Below, piece by piece: positions 22,498-32,520 of a stretch of 64,000 nucleotides of DNA; the first letter of the stretch is position 1; each line of letters begins with the position of its first letter. Origin of the DNA: Burkholderiales bacterium. Its GTDB lineage: Bacteria > Pseudomonadota > Gammaproteobacteria > Burkholderiales > Burkholderiaceae_C. The DNA is taken from positions 62,001 through 126,000 of the forward strand of contig JACPUE010000068.1 of assembly GCA_016192425.1 (NCBI GenBank). The letters run 5' to 3'. The notes under the pieces were generated by a model, which saw nothing but the letters and a program-made list of their open reading frames with translations, was not told where the DNA came from and searched no databases. The position numbers and the translations under genes were made by a program.

Positions 22498-25400
22498 ATG
22501 TCTGACCTCAAGCTCCAGGGCGAAGTCTCCCTGTCCACAGAGAAGGTCGAAGCCGCGTTTGACCGCGTTGGGGACAAGGCAGAGCAAATGTCCAGCACAG
22601 TGGGCCGCGCGGCGGCCACTGCGGGCAAATCTGTGGACAACATCGGCGCCGGGGCCGAGCAAAACGCAGAGCGCTTCACGCGGGCCGAGAGCCGCATGCG
22701 CGATGCGATCCGGCGCTCCACGCAGGAACTGCAGCTTCTGGGCAAGACAGCCAGCGAGAAGCTGGAGTTCAATATTGCCGCCAAGGGCCTGGACGCCAGC
22801 AAGTTCGCCCCCTACATCGCCGAACTCAAGCAGGTCGAAGCCGCCCAGCGCGCCGCAACTGGCTCGCTCGACAAAATGGGCGTGTCCGCCGCCCAAACCG
22901 CGGCCGCGTTGCGTGGTGTGCCAGCCCAGTTCACGGACATCGTCACCAGCCTACAAGGCGGGCAGCAGCCCCTCACCGTGCTGCTGCAGCAGGGCGGGCA
23001 GCTCAAGGACATGTTTGGCGGCGCCGGTGCCGCAGCGCGCGCCCTGGGCGGCTACATCGCGGGGCTGATTACCCCCTTCACCCTGACTGCCGCCGCCGTT
23101 GCTGGCGTGGCCGTCGCGTACGCCAAGGGCAGCGCCGAGGCCGACGGCTACCGCAAGGCCCTGGTGACCACCGGCAACGCCGCAGGCCTCACAGCCTCGC
23201 AAATGCAGCAAATGGCTGCCCGCATCTCTACCGTCGTCGGCACGCAGAGCGGTGCCGCCGACGTCCTTGCGCGAATGGCTGCGAGCACGCGCATCAGTGC
23301 GCGTGAAATGGATTACTTCGGTGAAGTCGCGCTCAAGGTTGAGAAGACCATAGGCACCTCCGTTGCCGACACCGTGAAGCAATTTTCCGAACTCGGCAAG
23401 GCACCGGTGGAGTCGTCGCGCAAGCTCAACGAAGAAGCCAACTACCTCACCGCATCCATCTACGAGCAAATCAAGGCGCTCAAGGAACAGGGCCGCGAGA
23501 GTGACGCCGCCGCGCTTGCGCAAAAGACCTACGCCGACGCGCTCAACGGCCGCACGGCGCAAATCACCCAGAACCTTGGCACTCTCGAAAGGGCTTGGCA
23601 GGGCATCACGGGGGCGGCCAAGGGTGCTTGGGACTCGATGCTGAATGTGGGTCGCGAAAGCTCGCTCAGCGACCGCATTGCCGAGGTGCGCAACAAGATC
23701 AACCAGGCCAACGGCAACGACCCAAACCGCCGGTTCAGCGTGCCGTTTTTTGACACGCCAAAGGCAGAGCTGGAGCAGCAGCTCGCCTACCTGACCGAAG
23801 AAGACCGCATGCTGCGCCGTGGGGCGGAAGCCCAGGCCCAGCGCGTGCAGGCAGAGAATGCAGCCATCACCGCTGCAGACGCGCTCCAAAAGGCCCAAGA
23901 CAAGGGCCTGACAAAGCAGCAGCAGATGAACAAGGCGCTGGAGGAGTACCGCCAGCAACTGGCAGACTTGCGCGCAACAAACCCAAGTTCTGCTCTGCTA
24001 TCCACCGAGGCAGTGGCGCGCGGAGAACAGTGGATTCGCGACCAGTTCAAGGAATCCGGCTCCAACGTCGGCCAAGGCGAAGTTGCGTCCATCAGGGCCC
24101 GCACCATCGAAATGCAGCGCTACCTGGAGCTGTTGCGCACACACGGTTCCGAGGCCGAGAAGATGACTGATGGCGAGAAGCTGGTCATCAAGATCCAGGA
24201 AGAACTGAAAACCTCCATCAGCGGCGTGGCGCGCGCAGAAAAAGAGAAAGCCCTGGTGGCAGCCCAGGCCCTGGCCGTGGTGGATCGTGAAGTGGCGTCT
24301 GAGTCGGCGCGCCAGAAAGCCATTAAAGACACCGAGGCTGCGATGGGCCGCCAGATCGACGCCATGCGCGGCCAGGCCGACTCCATCCGCGACCATGCCG
24401 CAGCCCAAGAAGCCGTCAACGCCAACCTCGGCAAAACAAAAACGGCAGTGGAGCAGGCCACACTCGCCCAGATCAAGCTGCAGCTTGCAGAAGCCGATTC
24501 GTCTGATCGATTTGCCCCGGCCTATGTCGCCGCCTTGGCAGCAAAGGCCGAGGCACAGCAGCGTTATGTCAAAGCACTGCAGGACGCAGAGTACCTGCAG
24601 CGCTCAGTCAAGCAAACGGAGGCCTCGCGCCTCGCCGCCGAAGAGTCTGACACCCTCGACCTGCAACTGTCGCTGCTGGGCCAATCGCAACAGGAGCGCG
24701 AAAAAATCATTGCCCAGCGCCAGATTGAGGTGCGCCTGGCAAAAGAGCTTGCGGAAATCGAAAAGCTCAACCTCGGCGAAGGCGTAGAGGCCGACGAAAA
24801 GCGCGCAACCCTGCGCGCCCAGGCGCAGGCAAACGCCATTGTGGAGGCGAACAACGCCGCCAAGAAATCTGTCGTTGACGAATGGCAGCGCACCTCCGAC
24901 CAAATCAGTCAGAGTCTCACCGACGCCCTGATGCGCGGCTTCGAGTCCGGCAAGGACTTTGCCAAGAACCTGCGCGACACGGTAGTCAACATGTTCAAGA
25001 CCATGGTGCTGCGGCCCGTGATTTCGGCCATCATCAACCCCGTGGCCGCGGCATTGTCCGGCGCGCTGGGCTTTGCTGGCACAGCGGCTGCCGCGCAGGG
25101 CGGGGCTGGCAATGGCGTGTCTACAGCCCTCGGAGGTGCATCGATGCTGGGCAACAGCGCGTTTGCCATGGGCCTGAACGGTGCCTGGGGCGCGGGTGGC
25201 GGGTTGCTCTCCACGCTGAATGCTGGTGCGTCGCTGCTGGGCTCTGGCTCCATCATGCAGGGCCTGGGAGTGCTCGCAGGCGCCCTTGGCCCCATCGCCA
25301 TTGGCTTCTCGCTGCTCTCCAGCCTCATCAAAAAGAGCACCCCGCACATGGGTGCAGGCGTCACGTACAGCGCGGAACACGGGCTCACTGCCGGTGCAAG

Positions 25401-28059
25401 CCAGTACAACCGGGGCAACTACGGTTTTGGCGCCGCGAGCGAATACAGCAGTGCTGCAGAGTCCACCGTGTCCGCCGTGGCCCGCGGCATTGCCACCGCG
25501 CTGGATTCCACCGCCCGCACCTTTGGCCGCCAGGCGGGGTTTGAGATCAGTACCGCCTTTGCCGACGATGCCAGCAAAGATGGCGCCTGGGGCCAGTTTG
25601 CGATCCGGCGCAACGGCCAGACCATCCTTGACTGGCGCGATGGCCAGACTGATCGCTGGGCGCCGCGCGTGTTCTCGGACGGGGAGGCGGGCGTGCAGGA
25701 ATACCAGCGCGCCGTGGCCCAGAGCATGCGCGAAGCACTGGACAAAATGGATCTGCCCGGCTGGGCCAGCGACATGCTTGACGCCCTTGGCGACTCGCCC
25801 AGTATCGAGAATCTGGGCAACACGCTCGATCAGATCAACGCGGCGCAGACTGCGTTCGAACAGCTGGGGCAGGGGATCAGCGCATTCAGCAACATCAGCA
25901 GCGAGGCCCTGGATGCCCTGGTGAAGGCTGCTGGCGGGCCGCAGGCGCTGATTGCCAGCGCCAATGCTTACTACCAGGCCTTCTACTCTGATGCAGAGCG
26001 CGCCGCTGCAGTCACTCGCCAGGTGGCCTCATCCATGGAAGCCCTGGGGCTGAGCATGCCGTCGTCTCGCGAGCAGTTCCGGGCGCTGGTCGAAGCGCAA
26101 GACCTCACCACGGAATCCGGGCGGGCCACGTACTACGCCCTGCTGCAGCTCTCGCCAGCATTTGCCAGCGTCACATCGGCAGTGGAAGACACGGCGACCG
26201 CCCTCGCTCAGCAGCGCACCGACGCCTATAGCGCGCTTGAGCATGCAGTGTCTGCGCAAAAGCGGGTGCTGCAGAGCCAGCTCCAGGCTGCACAAGATGT
26301 CGTGAACACTTTGAGCGGTCTGTTCCGCGTGTTGCACGATAACGTGCGCGACCTGTACGGCAGCGTGGAGTCCGCCAGCGCCCAGCAATCCGGCCAGGCT
26401 AGCCAGTACATCGCTGCTGCCCTGGCCACTGCGCGCGCATCCGGCTATCTTCCCGACGCCGACCAGATCGCCGAGGCCATCAGCGCAGCCCGCGCTGGGC
26501 TTGACGTCAGCAACTATGGTGGCAGCAGCGCCGAGCGGGACTATGCCGCGCTGGTGCTCGCCGGGCAGCTTAGCGGCCTGGAAGAAGTGGCAGGCAAGCA
26601 GCTCACGGATGCGCAGCGTACTGTGCAGGAACTGGAGCGGCAGACAGAGCAACTCGACCAGACGCTTGAATACTGGCGCCAGCAGATCGACATCGCCAGT
26701 GGAACCTACACCGGTGTGTTGAGTGTCGCGACTGCGGTGGATCGCTTGTCCGCGATCCTGTCGGGCAACTCTGCCAGCACGGGCCCAGCCAGCAGCAGTG
26801 GTGGTGGTGGCGAGATCATCGGCCCGGCCTATCGCGATCGCGGCACGGTTGCGCGCGTGGACTACGGTGCCGACGTCGCGCTCAGCAGCTTTGACAAATT
26901 CAAGGCCTGGTACCAGGGGTACGCCACCAACGCCAACACCGCAGCGATGCAGAGCAGCGGCTATAAGGTGCCGGACTGGATGCGCGTGTCCCACGCGCCC
27001 AGCAACGATGACGAGATGTTCGGCACCTACCTGTTCTTTCGGAACAACCCGCAGTACGCGGCCGATTTCGAGCAGGTCATGACTACGGGCCGCTCCAGCA
27101 TGCCAACGGACGGCAGCACGTTGGTGCGCAGTGACTTGTCCAAAATGCCTGCGGATGCTGCAGAATTTTTTGCCCACGACCGCAACAGCCTGCTGAGCTA
27201 TGAGGCTTTTGGCCTTGACCCCGTGCTTGCCTACCGCCTGTACAAAGACGGCCCCGGCCAATTTGGCCTGGACGGCAAGCGCGAGAACTTCACAGAGTGG
27301 CTGCGCACCCACAAGTGGACGGAAGGCGGCATCGTAGAGACCGACAACACGCTGACCTACGCAAACGCTCAGTACCAGGGGTACAAGCTGCCGCGCTGGG
27401 ACACCTCCACGGGCAACATCGTTGACCTGGATGGCCGCATCTACTCGCCTGATGGGCGCTTCTTGGGCACCGCCAGCCGCGACATGATGTCCAACATCTA
27501 CGGCTCTGCATTTGTGGACAGCTTGGGGGGCAACTACGGCAGTACCACCCACTCTGCGCTCTACAACAGCCATGTGACCGACAGCCAGTCCGAGGCCGCT
27601 TTCTACGCGGGCATCAAAGACAAGTTCGATGCCGCCATTGCGGGCGGGCAGTCTGCACAAGACCTGGCCGACGAGATTGCGCGCAGCGGGGTGTCCATGT
27701 CTGATGTGGCTGCGGCCTACGGCATATCGGTGGCCGTGCTGGAAGAAAACCTGCGCAACGGCGGGGCCACCAACATCCCCAAGTTTGCCGTGGGCACTAA
27801 CTACGTGCCCCGCGACATGCTGGCCTACATCCATGAGGGCGAGGCCGTGGTGCCCAAGGCCTACAACCCGGCGCTCAACAACTTTGGCGCCGGGGATACG
27901 GGGCGGCTTGAGGCCCTGATCGAGAAGCTTACCGCAGAAGTTGCCGAACTCAAGGCCGCAGCCAACGCCACCGCCGACAACACCGGCAAATCGGCCGGCG
28001 TGCTGGTGGCAGTGCAGCGGGGCAACAGCTTGAGCCAAGTGGCAGAACCCACCTTCTGA
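22498..28059 (+). CDS. Tail tape measure protein, lambda H type
   Basis: An 1853-residue protein. The N-terminal domain has VPAQFTDIVTSLQGGQQPLTVLLQQGGQLKDMFGG, the signature of lambda H-type tape measures (TMP_2), then a hydrophobic segment (ALGGYIAGLITPFTLTAAAVAGVAVA). Long coiled-coil stretches follow (residues 400-810). The region around 820-860 (RGFESGKDFAKNLRDTVVNMFKTMVLRPVISAI) matches the lambda tape C-terminal domain. Hydrophobic Gly/Ala segments lie around 870-950. The last part ends IHEGEAVVPKAYNP, typical of tape measure ends. Length sets the tail length, which should be long. Confidence 0.95.
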   Translation: MSDLKLQGEVSLSTEKVEAAFDRVGDKAEQMSSTVGRAAATAGKSVDNIGAGAEQNAERFTRAESRMRDAIRRSTQELQLLGKTASEKLEFNIAAKGLDASKFAPYIAELKQVEAAQRAATGSLDKMGVSAAQTAAALRGVPAQFTDIVTSLQGGQQPLTVLLQQGGQLKDMFGGAGAAARALGGYIAGLITPFTLTAAAVAGVAVAYAKGSAEADGYRKALVTTGNAAGLTASQMQQMAARISTVVGTQSGAADVLARMAASTRISAREMDYFGEVALKVEKTIGTSVADTVKQFSELGKAPVESSRKLNEEANYLTASIYEQIKALKEQGRESDAAALAQKTYADALNGRTAQITQNLGTLERAWQGITGAAKGAWDSMLNVGRESSLSDRIAEVRNKINQANGNDPNRRFSVPFFDTPKAELEQQLAYLTEEDRMLRRGAEAQAQRVQAENAAITAADALQKAQDKGLTKQQQMNKALEEYRQQLADLRATNPSSALLSTEAVARGEQWIRDQFKESGSNVGQGEVASIRARTIEMQRYLELLRTHGSEAEKMTDGEKLVIKIQEELKTSISGVARAEKEKALVAAQALAVVDREVASESARQKAIKDTEAAMGRQIDAMRGQADSIRDHAAAQEAVNANLGKTKTAVEQATLAQIKLQLAEADSSDRFAPAYVAALAAKAEAQQRYVKALQDAEYLQRSVKQTEASRLAAEESDTLDLQLSLLGQSQQEREKIIAQRQIEVRLAKELAEIEKLNLGEGVEADEKRATLRAQAQANAIVEANNAAKKSVVDEWQRTSDQISQSLTDALMRGFESGKDFAKNLRDTVVNMFKTMVLRPVISAIINPVAAALSGALGFAGTAAAAQGGAGNGVSTALGGASMLGNSAFAMGLNGAWGAGGGLLSTLNAGASLLGSGSIMQGLGVLAGALGPIAIGFSLLSSLIKKSTPHMGAGVTYSAEHGLTAGASQYNRGNYGFGAASEYSSAAESTVSAVARGIATALDSTARTFGRQAGFEISTAFADDASKDGAWGQFAIRRNGQTILDWRDGQTDRWAPRVFSDGEAGVQEYQRAVAQSMREALDKMDLPGWASDMLDALGDSPSIENLGNTLDQINAAQTAFEQLGQGISAFSNISSEALDALVKAAGGPQALIASANAYYQAFYSDAERAAAVTRQVASSMEALGLSMPSSREQFRALVEAQDLTTESGRATYYALLQLSPAFASVTSAVEDTATALAQQRTDAYSALEHAVSAQKRVLQSQLQAAQDVVNTLSGLFRVLHDNVRDLYGSVESASAQQSGQASQYIAAALATARASGYLPDADQIAEAISAARAGLDVSNYGGSSAERDYAALVLAGQLSGLEEVAGKQLTDAQRTVQELERQTEQLDQTLEYWRQQIDIASGTYTGVLSVATAVDRLSAILSGNSASTGPASSSGGGGEIIGPAYRDRGTVARVDYGADVALSSFDKFKAWYQGYATNANTAAMQSSGYKVPDWMRVSHAPSNDDEMFGTYLFFRNNPQYAADFEQVMTTGRSSMPTDGSTLVRSDLSKMPADAAEFFAHDRNSLLSYEAFGLDPVLAYRLYKDGPGQFGLDGKRENFTEWLRTHKWTEGGIVETDNTLTYANAQYQGYKLPRWDTSTGNIVDLDGRIYSPDGRFLGTASRDMMSNIYGSAFVDSLGGNYGSTTHSALYNSHVTDSQSEAAFYAGIKDKFDAAIAGGQSAQDLADEIARSGVSMSDVAAAYGISVAVLEENLRNGGATNIPKFAVGTNYVPRDMLAYIHEGEAVVPKAYNPALNNFGAGDTGRLEALIEKLTAEVAELKAAANATADNTGKSAGVLVAVQRGNSLSQVAEPTF

Positions 28060-28064
28060 AGACC

Positions 28065-29018
28065 ATGTACTACATCGAACGCAACACCATCACCGACGCG
28101 ATGTTCCTGGCCGGGAGCGTGGGCGAGCCTGCTACGGGGGAGTCTGCCTGGGCCGCGGGCACCTATGCGGTGGGGGCCGAGGTCATCCGCCCCACCACCC
28201 ACCGCGTGTACCGCTGCGCCGTGGCGCGTGCGCCCACCGATACGCTGCCGCCCGAGCTGGACGCCACCGCCTGGGCCGACATGCGCCCCACCGCGCGCTA
28301 CCTGCCCTTCGGGCCGCAGGTGCGCACGGACGGCAAGCTGGTCTATCAAAACTACCCGCTCAAAACCACCACTGCCAATATCGAGTATCGGCTGGCCCAG
28401 CGCTATGCCAACGCGGTGGCCATCTTTGGGGCCAAAGGCGCCACCTGGCGCGTGCAGGTGTACGACGCGCCTGGCGGCACGCTGGTGCACGAGCGTAGCG
28501 GGCGCATCAAGTCTGCCGCCCGCAGCTACTGGGACTACGCCTACGGCCAGCGCACCACCACAGACCGGGTGCTGGTCACCGGCCTGCCCATCTACCCCAA
28601 CGCTGAGGTGCGCATCAGCATCGAGGGCGCTGGCGCGCAGTTGCGCGCCGTGAGCCAGATCGAGGTGGGGAAGTTGCGCTATTTGCCCGGTGTGGATCTG
28701 GGCGGCGTGCTCACCGGTGTGAGCCGCTCGCCCAAGGTTTTCACAAGCCGCAAGACCGACGACAACGGCTCCACCTCCGTGCTCATCTACGGCACCAGCT
28801 ACGACATGAGCGGCACTGTGTGGCTTAGTGGACAGCAAGAAGACTCTGCGCTCATTCAGCTGCGCAGCCTACTGGGCCGGGGCGTTGCGTATGCGCCCAC
28901 ACTGGTGCCTGGTTTTCAGCAAAGCCTGGTGTTCGGCGTCCTCAAGTCGTCGGACGTGTCGCGCGACACCTTTGTTCAGTCGTCTGTCCAGTTCCAAATC
29001 GAAGGCCTTCCCACCTGA
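28065..29018 (+). CDS. Tail tip/baseplate protein, hypothetical
   Basis: A 317-residue protein that follows the tape measure by 5 bases. Residues 25-65 (SAWAAGTYAVGAEVIRPTTHRVYRCAVA) resemble a small carbohydrate-binding module of the ChtBD3 kind. The rest is beta-rich (RVQVYDAPGGTLVHERSGRIKS, VLVTGLPIYPNAEVRISIEG). It takes the position of a distal tail or baseplate protein. No classic Dit/Tal/central-fibre gene of lambda J size is seen, so this protein and its neighbours may form the tip. Confidence 0.65.
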   Translation: MYYIERNTITDAMFLAGSVGEPATGESAWAAGTYAVGAEVIRPTTHRVYRCAVARAPTDTLPPELDATAWADMRPTARYLPFGPQVRTDGKLVYQNYPLKTTTANIEYRLAQRYANAVAIFGAKGATWRVQVYDAPGGTLVHERSGRIKSAARSYWDYAYGQRTTTDRVLVTGLPIYPNAEVRISIEGAGAQLRAVSQIEVGKLRYLPGVDLGGVLTGVSRSPKVFTSRKTDDNGSTSVLIYGTSYDMSGTVWLSGQQEDSALIQLRSLLGRGVAYAPTLVPGFQQSLVFGVLKSSDVSRDTFVQSSVQFQIEGLPT

Positions 29019-29023
29019 CCATC

Positions 29024-29698
29024 ATGCCAATCACCACACCCACACCCATTGCCGCGGGGCCTGCGATCCCCAATTCCAACGACCCGGAGACCACCTTCGA
29101 CTCGCAGTTCGAGGCTTTTTTTGCATGGGAACGCAACGCGCTGGCCCCCGGCGTCAACGCGCAGTCCCAGGCCGCGTTCGACAACGCCAGCAGCGCCCAG
29201 GCCAGCGCTACTGCAGCACAGGCCGACGCGCTGGCGTCCGAGGCGTCTGCCCTGGCCTCGGCAGCCAGCTCCCACTTCAAGGGCGACTGGGCCGCACTGA
29301 CCGGCGCCCTTGCCCGGCCCGCCAGCGTGGCACATGCAGGGCGCACCTGGCTGCTGCTGAGCGACCTTGCCGACGTGGCCGCTGCCGTGCCCGGCGTATC
29401 TGCCGCCTGGCGCGCATACGACGTGGTGCTGCCCCTGGTGCACGTCACCACGGCCAGCGCCGTGGCCGTTGCGGGCTACCACTACGCCATCGAGTATGCG
29501 GGCCAATGCACCCTGACCATGCCCGCCTACGTGGAGGGCTCCGCGCTCATGGTCGCCGTGTGCAATGGCCGGTACGACACGGTGCTGCAGCGCGCCGCGC
29601 CCACTGATTCGTTCATGGGCCAGGTCGATGACCTGACGCTGGTGCAGCCCACCACCTACAGCTTGCGCGCCATCAACAATTCCTGGAGGGGTCTATGA
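29024..29698 (+). CDS. Tail fibre-like protein, hypothetical
   Basis: A 224-residue protein. The N-half has an Ala/Ser-rich helical repeat (SQAAFDNASSAQASATAAQADALASEASALASAAS region) as in trimeric phage fibres; the C-half (HVTTASAVAVAGYHYAIEYAGQCTLTMP) is beta-rich. It overlaps the next gene by ATGA. Likely part of the tail tip or a side fibre. Confidence 0.65.
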   Translation: MPITTPTPIAAGPAIPNSNDPETTFDSQFEAFFAWERNALAPGVNAQSQAAFDNASSAQASATAAQADALASEASALASAASSHFKGDWAALTGALARPASVAHAGRTWLLLSDLADVAAAVPGVSAAWRAYDVVLPLVHVTTASAVAVAGYHYAIEYAGQCTLTMPAYVEGSALMVAVCNGRYDTVLQRAAPTDSFMGQVDDLTLVQPTTYSLRAINNSWRGL

Positions 29699-30816
29699 TT
29701 TTTTCGTCTCAATTCGGCGGTGGCCTGGCGCTGGGCACCGTGGTGCAGGGCGTCGGCCTGGCCGCGCCCGAGTATGTGGCATGCGATGGCCGCATCTTGT
29801 CGCGGGCAAGCTATGCGCGCCTGGCCACGTTGTTCCCATTTGGCAAACTAACTGGCACCGTGCGCGCACTGGTTGAGTCGTCCACCAACTACTGCATCGC
29901 GGCCAGCCCCAATTACCTGGTGGCGGCGGCAGCGACGGCGGCCAGCGCTGTGCAGTATTCGACCGACGGCGCGTCCTGGTCAAAAACCGGGGTTGTGACG
30001 CCATCCATGGCGGTCAGCAGCCTGATCTTCGCGGGCTCGCGCTGGATTGCCACTGGCGGCGCCGGAACCGCCCCCGCCGTGACCACTGGTGACAACCCCA
30101 ACTCCACCTGGGCAGCCCTCACCGGCGGCACGCCATCGGGCGTGGTGCGGTACGGGGTGGCGTACAGCGCGGCGCTGGGCCGTGCGGCATTGATCTCCGC
30201 TTCCGGCTCAACGATCCACACCCTCGAAAACGGCGCCACCGCACTGGTGGCCCGCACGGCCAGCTCGCAGGCCCGCTCGGGCATTTGTCACACGGGCACG
30301 CAGTTCATCACCCTCAACGGGGCCACAATCTCCACTTCTGCCGACGGCATCACCTGGGCCGATGCGCCGCTTCCCGAAGCGGCTTCAAGCACTGCAGGCA
30401 TCGCCAGCAACGGCGCGGGGGGGGTTGTCATCTCTGGCGTCGGGTCTGGACTGCTGGTAAGCCAAGACCATGGCGCCAACTGGGCCGTGGCCGCCATCCC
30501 TGGGGTGCCAGCGGATTCGGCCTGGCAGGTGTACTACTCGGGCGACCGCTTTTTTGTGCCCACCACCCGTGGCGTTGCCATGTCGCTCGACGGGCGGGCG
30601 TGGTTCCTGGAGCCGCAGCCCATCCAGCTGCGCGCCACCGCCACCATGTTTGCAAAAAAAGGGGGCGCATTTTTGCAAACCCAGACGGGCTCTACCGTCG
30701 CCTATTCGTTCGCAGAGTCGGCCACGGAGTTCAACGCGCCGCTGCTGCAGGCCTACATGCCTGCCGCATCAGGCAACCCCATCCCCTTGCCCCCCAGCTA
30801 CATCAAGGCGCTGTGA
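29695..30816 (+). CDS. Tail collar/beta-propeller-like tail protein, possible receptor binder
   Basis: A 373-residue protein. The N-terminus APEYVACDGRILSRASYARLATLFP is a tail-collar motif. From about residue 60 on, repeated units with the pattern SxDGxxW (YSTDGASWSKTG, STSADGITWADAP, VSQDHGANWAVA, MSLDGRAWFLEP) indicate a BNR/sialidase-type beta-propeller. This makes it the best candidate for contact with the host surface. It has no NNC-type variable repeat like those in the early arm. Confidence 0.68.
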   Translation: MIFSSQFGGGLALGTVVQGVGLAAPEYVACDGRILSRASYARLATLFPFGKLTGTVRALVESSTNYCIAASPNYLVAAAATAASAVQYSTDGASWSKTGVVTPSMAVSSLIFAGSRWIATGGAGTAPAVTTGDNPNSTWAALTGGTPSGVVRYGVAYSAALGRAALISASGSTIHTLENGATALVARTASSQARSGICHTGTQFITLNGATISTSADGITWADAPLPEAASSTAGIASNGAGGVVISGVGSGLLVSQDHGANWAVAAIPGVPADSAWQVYYSGDRFFVPTTRGVAMSLDGRAWFLEPQPIQLRATATMFAKKGGAFLQTQTGSTVAYSFAESATEFNAPLLQAYMPAASGNPIPLPPSYIKAL

Positions 30817-31268
30817 TGACCACCCTGTACTACTACGACCTGTTCGGCTGGCTGACCACCACCCCCCTGGAAGGCCGCAGCACCCCCGTTGTGCCTCCGG
30901 CGCAAACACCCACCCACAAAGCCAACTGGGCGGGCAATGAATGGGTGCTGCGCGAATACACCGCGCCCCCCGCACTTGACCTTGCGGCGCCCCCCGCGCT
31001 GCGGCGCATCACCCGGCTGGCGTTCCTTTCGCGCTTCGCCGATGCGGAGGCCGTGGCCATCGACCTGGCCAGCATCGGCGCCACGCCGCAGGCCGCAGGC
31101 ATGCGCCGGTACATGAGCAGAGTGAACGCCGCAACCTACATCGACCTGGACCGCGCAGACACCCGCGCGGGCGTGCAAGCGCTGGAGGCCGCTGGCGTGC
31201 TCGCTGCGGGCCGCGCGCTGCAGATCCTGGACGCACCGGTGCAGCCAGAGGAAGGATGGCGCGGATGA
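30816..31268 (+). CDS. Tail-module hypothetical protein
   Basis: A 150-residue protein (MTTLYYYDLFGWLTTTPLEGRSTPV...). The N-part has WAGNEWVLREY, a pattern seen in small tail-fibre-associated proteins; the C-part is helical (ITRLAFLSRFADAEAVAIDLAS). Its start overlaps the upstream stop by one base (TGATG). It may be a fibre chaperone or a minor tail protein. Confidence 0.6.
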   Translation: MTTLYYYDLFGWLTTTPLEGRSTPVVPPAQTPTHKANWAGNEWVLREYTAPPALDLAAPPALRRITRLAFLSRFADAEAVAIDLASIGATPQAAGMRRYMSRVNAATYIDLDRADTRAGVQALEAAGVLAAGRALQILDAPVQPEEGWRG

Positions 31269-31786
31269 AGCTCGCCAGCTACCACGGCACACGCGCGGGC
31301 CTCATGGGCCTGGGCAATGTGCTCATTCGCCTGCGCCTGCGCGGGCGCTACAGCCACAGCGAAATCGTGTTCGAGCCCGGCGACGGGGTGGATCACCTCA
31401 TGCCCGACGGCACCTGTGCGCCCGATGCCAGCGGTGCCCTGTGGTGCGTCAGCAGCACCGGCCTGGAGCACGTCCCCGCCTGGAGCGCGCGCAGGCCCGG
31501 CAAGCGTGGCGGCGTGCGCTTCAAGCGCATTGCCCTGGGCGAGAAGTGGACGCTGGACGCCACGCCCACATGCCCGCGCCAGGCCGCGCAGTGGGCGCGC
31601 GACAACCAGGGGCGCCTGTACGACTGGCAGCTCATCCTGGGTTTCCTGGCGTGGCTGATCCCCAACAAGCCCAGCCGCGTGATGTGCAGCGAGGCCTGCG
31701 CAGAGATGCTGGGCCTGCAGGATGCCTGGCGCTTTGACCCGTGCGCCCTGCGCGCCGTGGTGGCAATGCAAAAAGGAGGTGTGTGA
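31265..31786 (+). CDS. Putative papain-like cysteine hydrolase of the tail module
   Basis: A 173-residue protein. An early His in GRYSHSEIVFEP and a late Cys in PSRVMCSEACAEMLG, with YDWQLILGFLAW between them, match the permuted NlpC/P60-like (YiiX/YebB, C92) arrangement His...Cys. Such an enzyme could cut peptidoglycan or host peptides on entry. The family call is from motif spacing only. ATG 31265 overlaps the stop before it. Confidence 0.55.
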   Translation: MKLASYHGTRAGLMGLGNVLIRLRLRGRYSHSEIVFEPGDGVDHLMPDGTCAPDASGALWCVSSTGLEHVPAWSARRPGKRGGVRFKRIALGEKWTLDATPTCPRQAAQWARDNQGRLYDWQLILGFLAWLIPNKPSRVMCSEACAEMLGLQDAWRFDPCALRAVVAMQKGGV

Positions 31787-32520
31787 TGTGGTGGATTCTT
31801 GCCCTGGGCGCCCTGGTGCTGGCTTGGAACCTTGCCCCCGTGCTCATGCTGTGCACGCTGCCCATCCCCGCCCGGCACAAGCTGTGCGGCTCGCTGAGCC
31901 TGCTGCGCGCTGCCGGGCGCGGCCTGCTTGTGCTGCCTGCTGCACTGCTGGCCCCGCTGGTGGTGCCCATTGCACTGCTGCAAACGCCGCGCGCCGCCAA
32001 CGCGCTGCCCCGCTGGGCGTGCTGGTGGGATAACGACGTGTCTATCAACGGCGACGGCTGGGCCGTGCTGCGCGCAGGCCAATGGGTGCGCGTACAAGGC
32101 GACGAGCTGCCCGGCGAAGTGGCCGTGCCCTACACAGACCCTGCCTACGCCGGGGACGCCTACTACGCCCCCGGTCACCACCCGCGCAGCTTCTATGCCC
32201 GTTGGGTGTGGCTGGGCCTGCGCAACCGCGCCAGTGCTCTTGCCGCGCGCCTGGGCTACGCAGTGCAGCCTGCTGACTTGCTGGATGCCAACACCTGGGG
32301 CACCGATACCACCGGGCGAAACCATGCGGGCTGGTGCGTGCGCCGCAACGGCCCGGTGTATCAGCTCAGCATCGTGCGCCCCATCGGCGCCGGGCTGTGC
32401 CTGCGCGTCAACACCGGCCACAAGCTCGATCTGGTGCGCCGCTGGGGCCGTGACGTGGCCCTGGTGGTAAATATCACGGCCAGCGTGCTGCGCTTCAAAG
32501 GGGAGGACGCCCATGGCTGA
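31786..32520 (+). CDS. Phage membrane protein, DUF7338-like
   Basis: A 244-residue protein. Two N-terminal hydrophobic segments (ILALGALVLAWNLAPVLML; LLVLPAALLAPLVVPIALL) precede a soluble part with conserved-looking motifs (PRWACWWDNDVSINGDG, SFYARWVWLGLRNRASALA, HAGWCVRRNG). Proteins of this layout occur before lysis genes in many phages. Function unknown; the start overlaps the upstream stop (TGATG). Confidence 0.65.
   Translation: MWWILALGALVLAWNLAPVLMLCTLPIPARHKLCGSLSLLRAAGRGLLVLPAALLAPLVVPIALLQTPRAANALPRWACWWDNDVSINGDGWAVLRAGQWVRVQGDELPGEVAVPYTDPAYAGDAYYAPGHHPRSFYARWVWLGLRNRASALAARLGYAVQPADLLDANTWGTDTTGRNHAGWCVRRNGPVYQLSIVRPIGAGLCLRVNTGHKLDLVRRWGRDVALVVNITASVLRFKGEDAHG

Noticed and set aside
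29695-30816. DGR variable repeat in the tail propeller protein
   Set aside because: Its end (NPIPLPPSYIKAL) has no resemblance to the lectin-type repeat and no second copy was seen.
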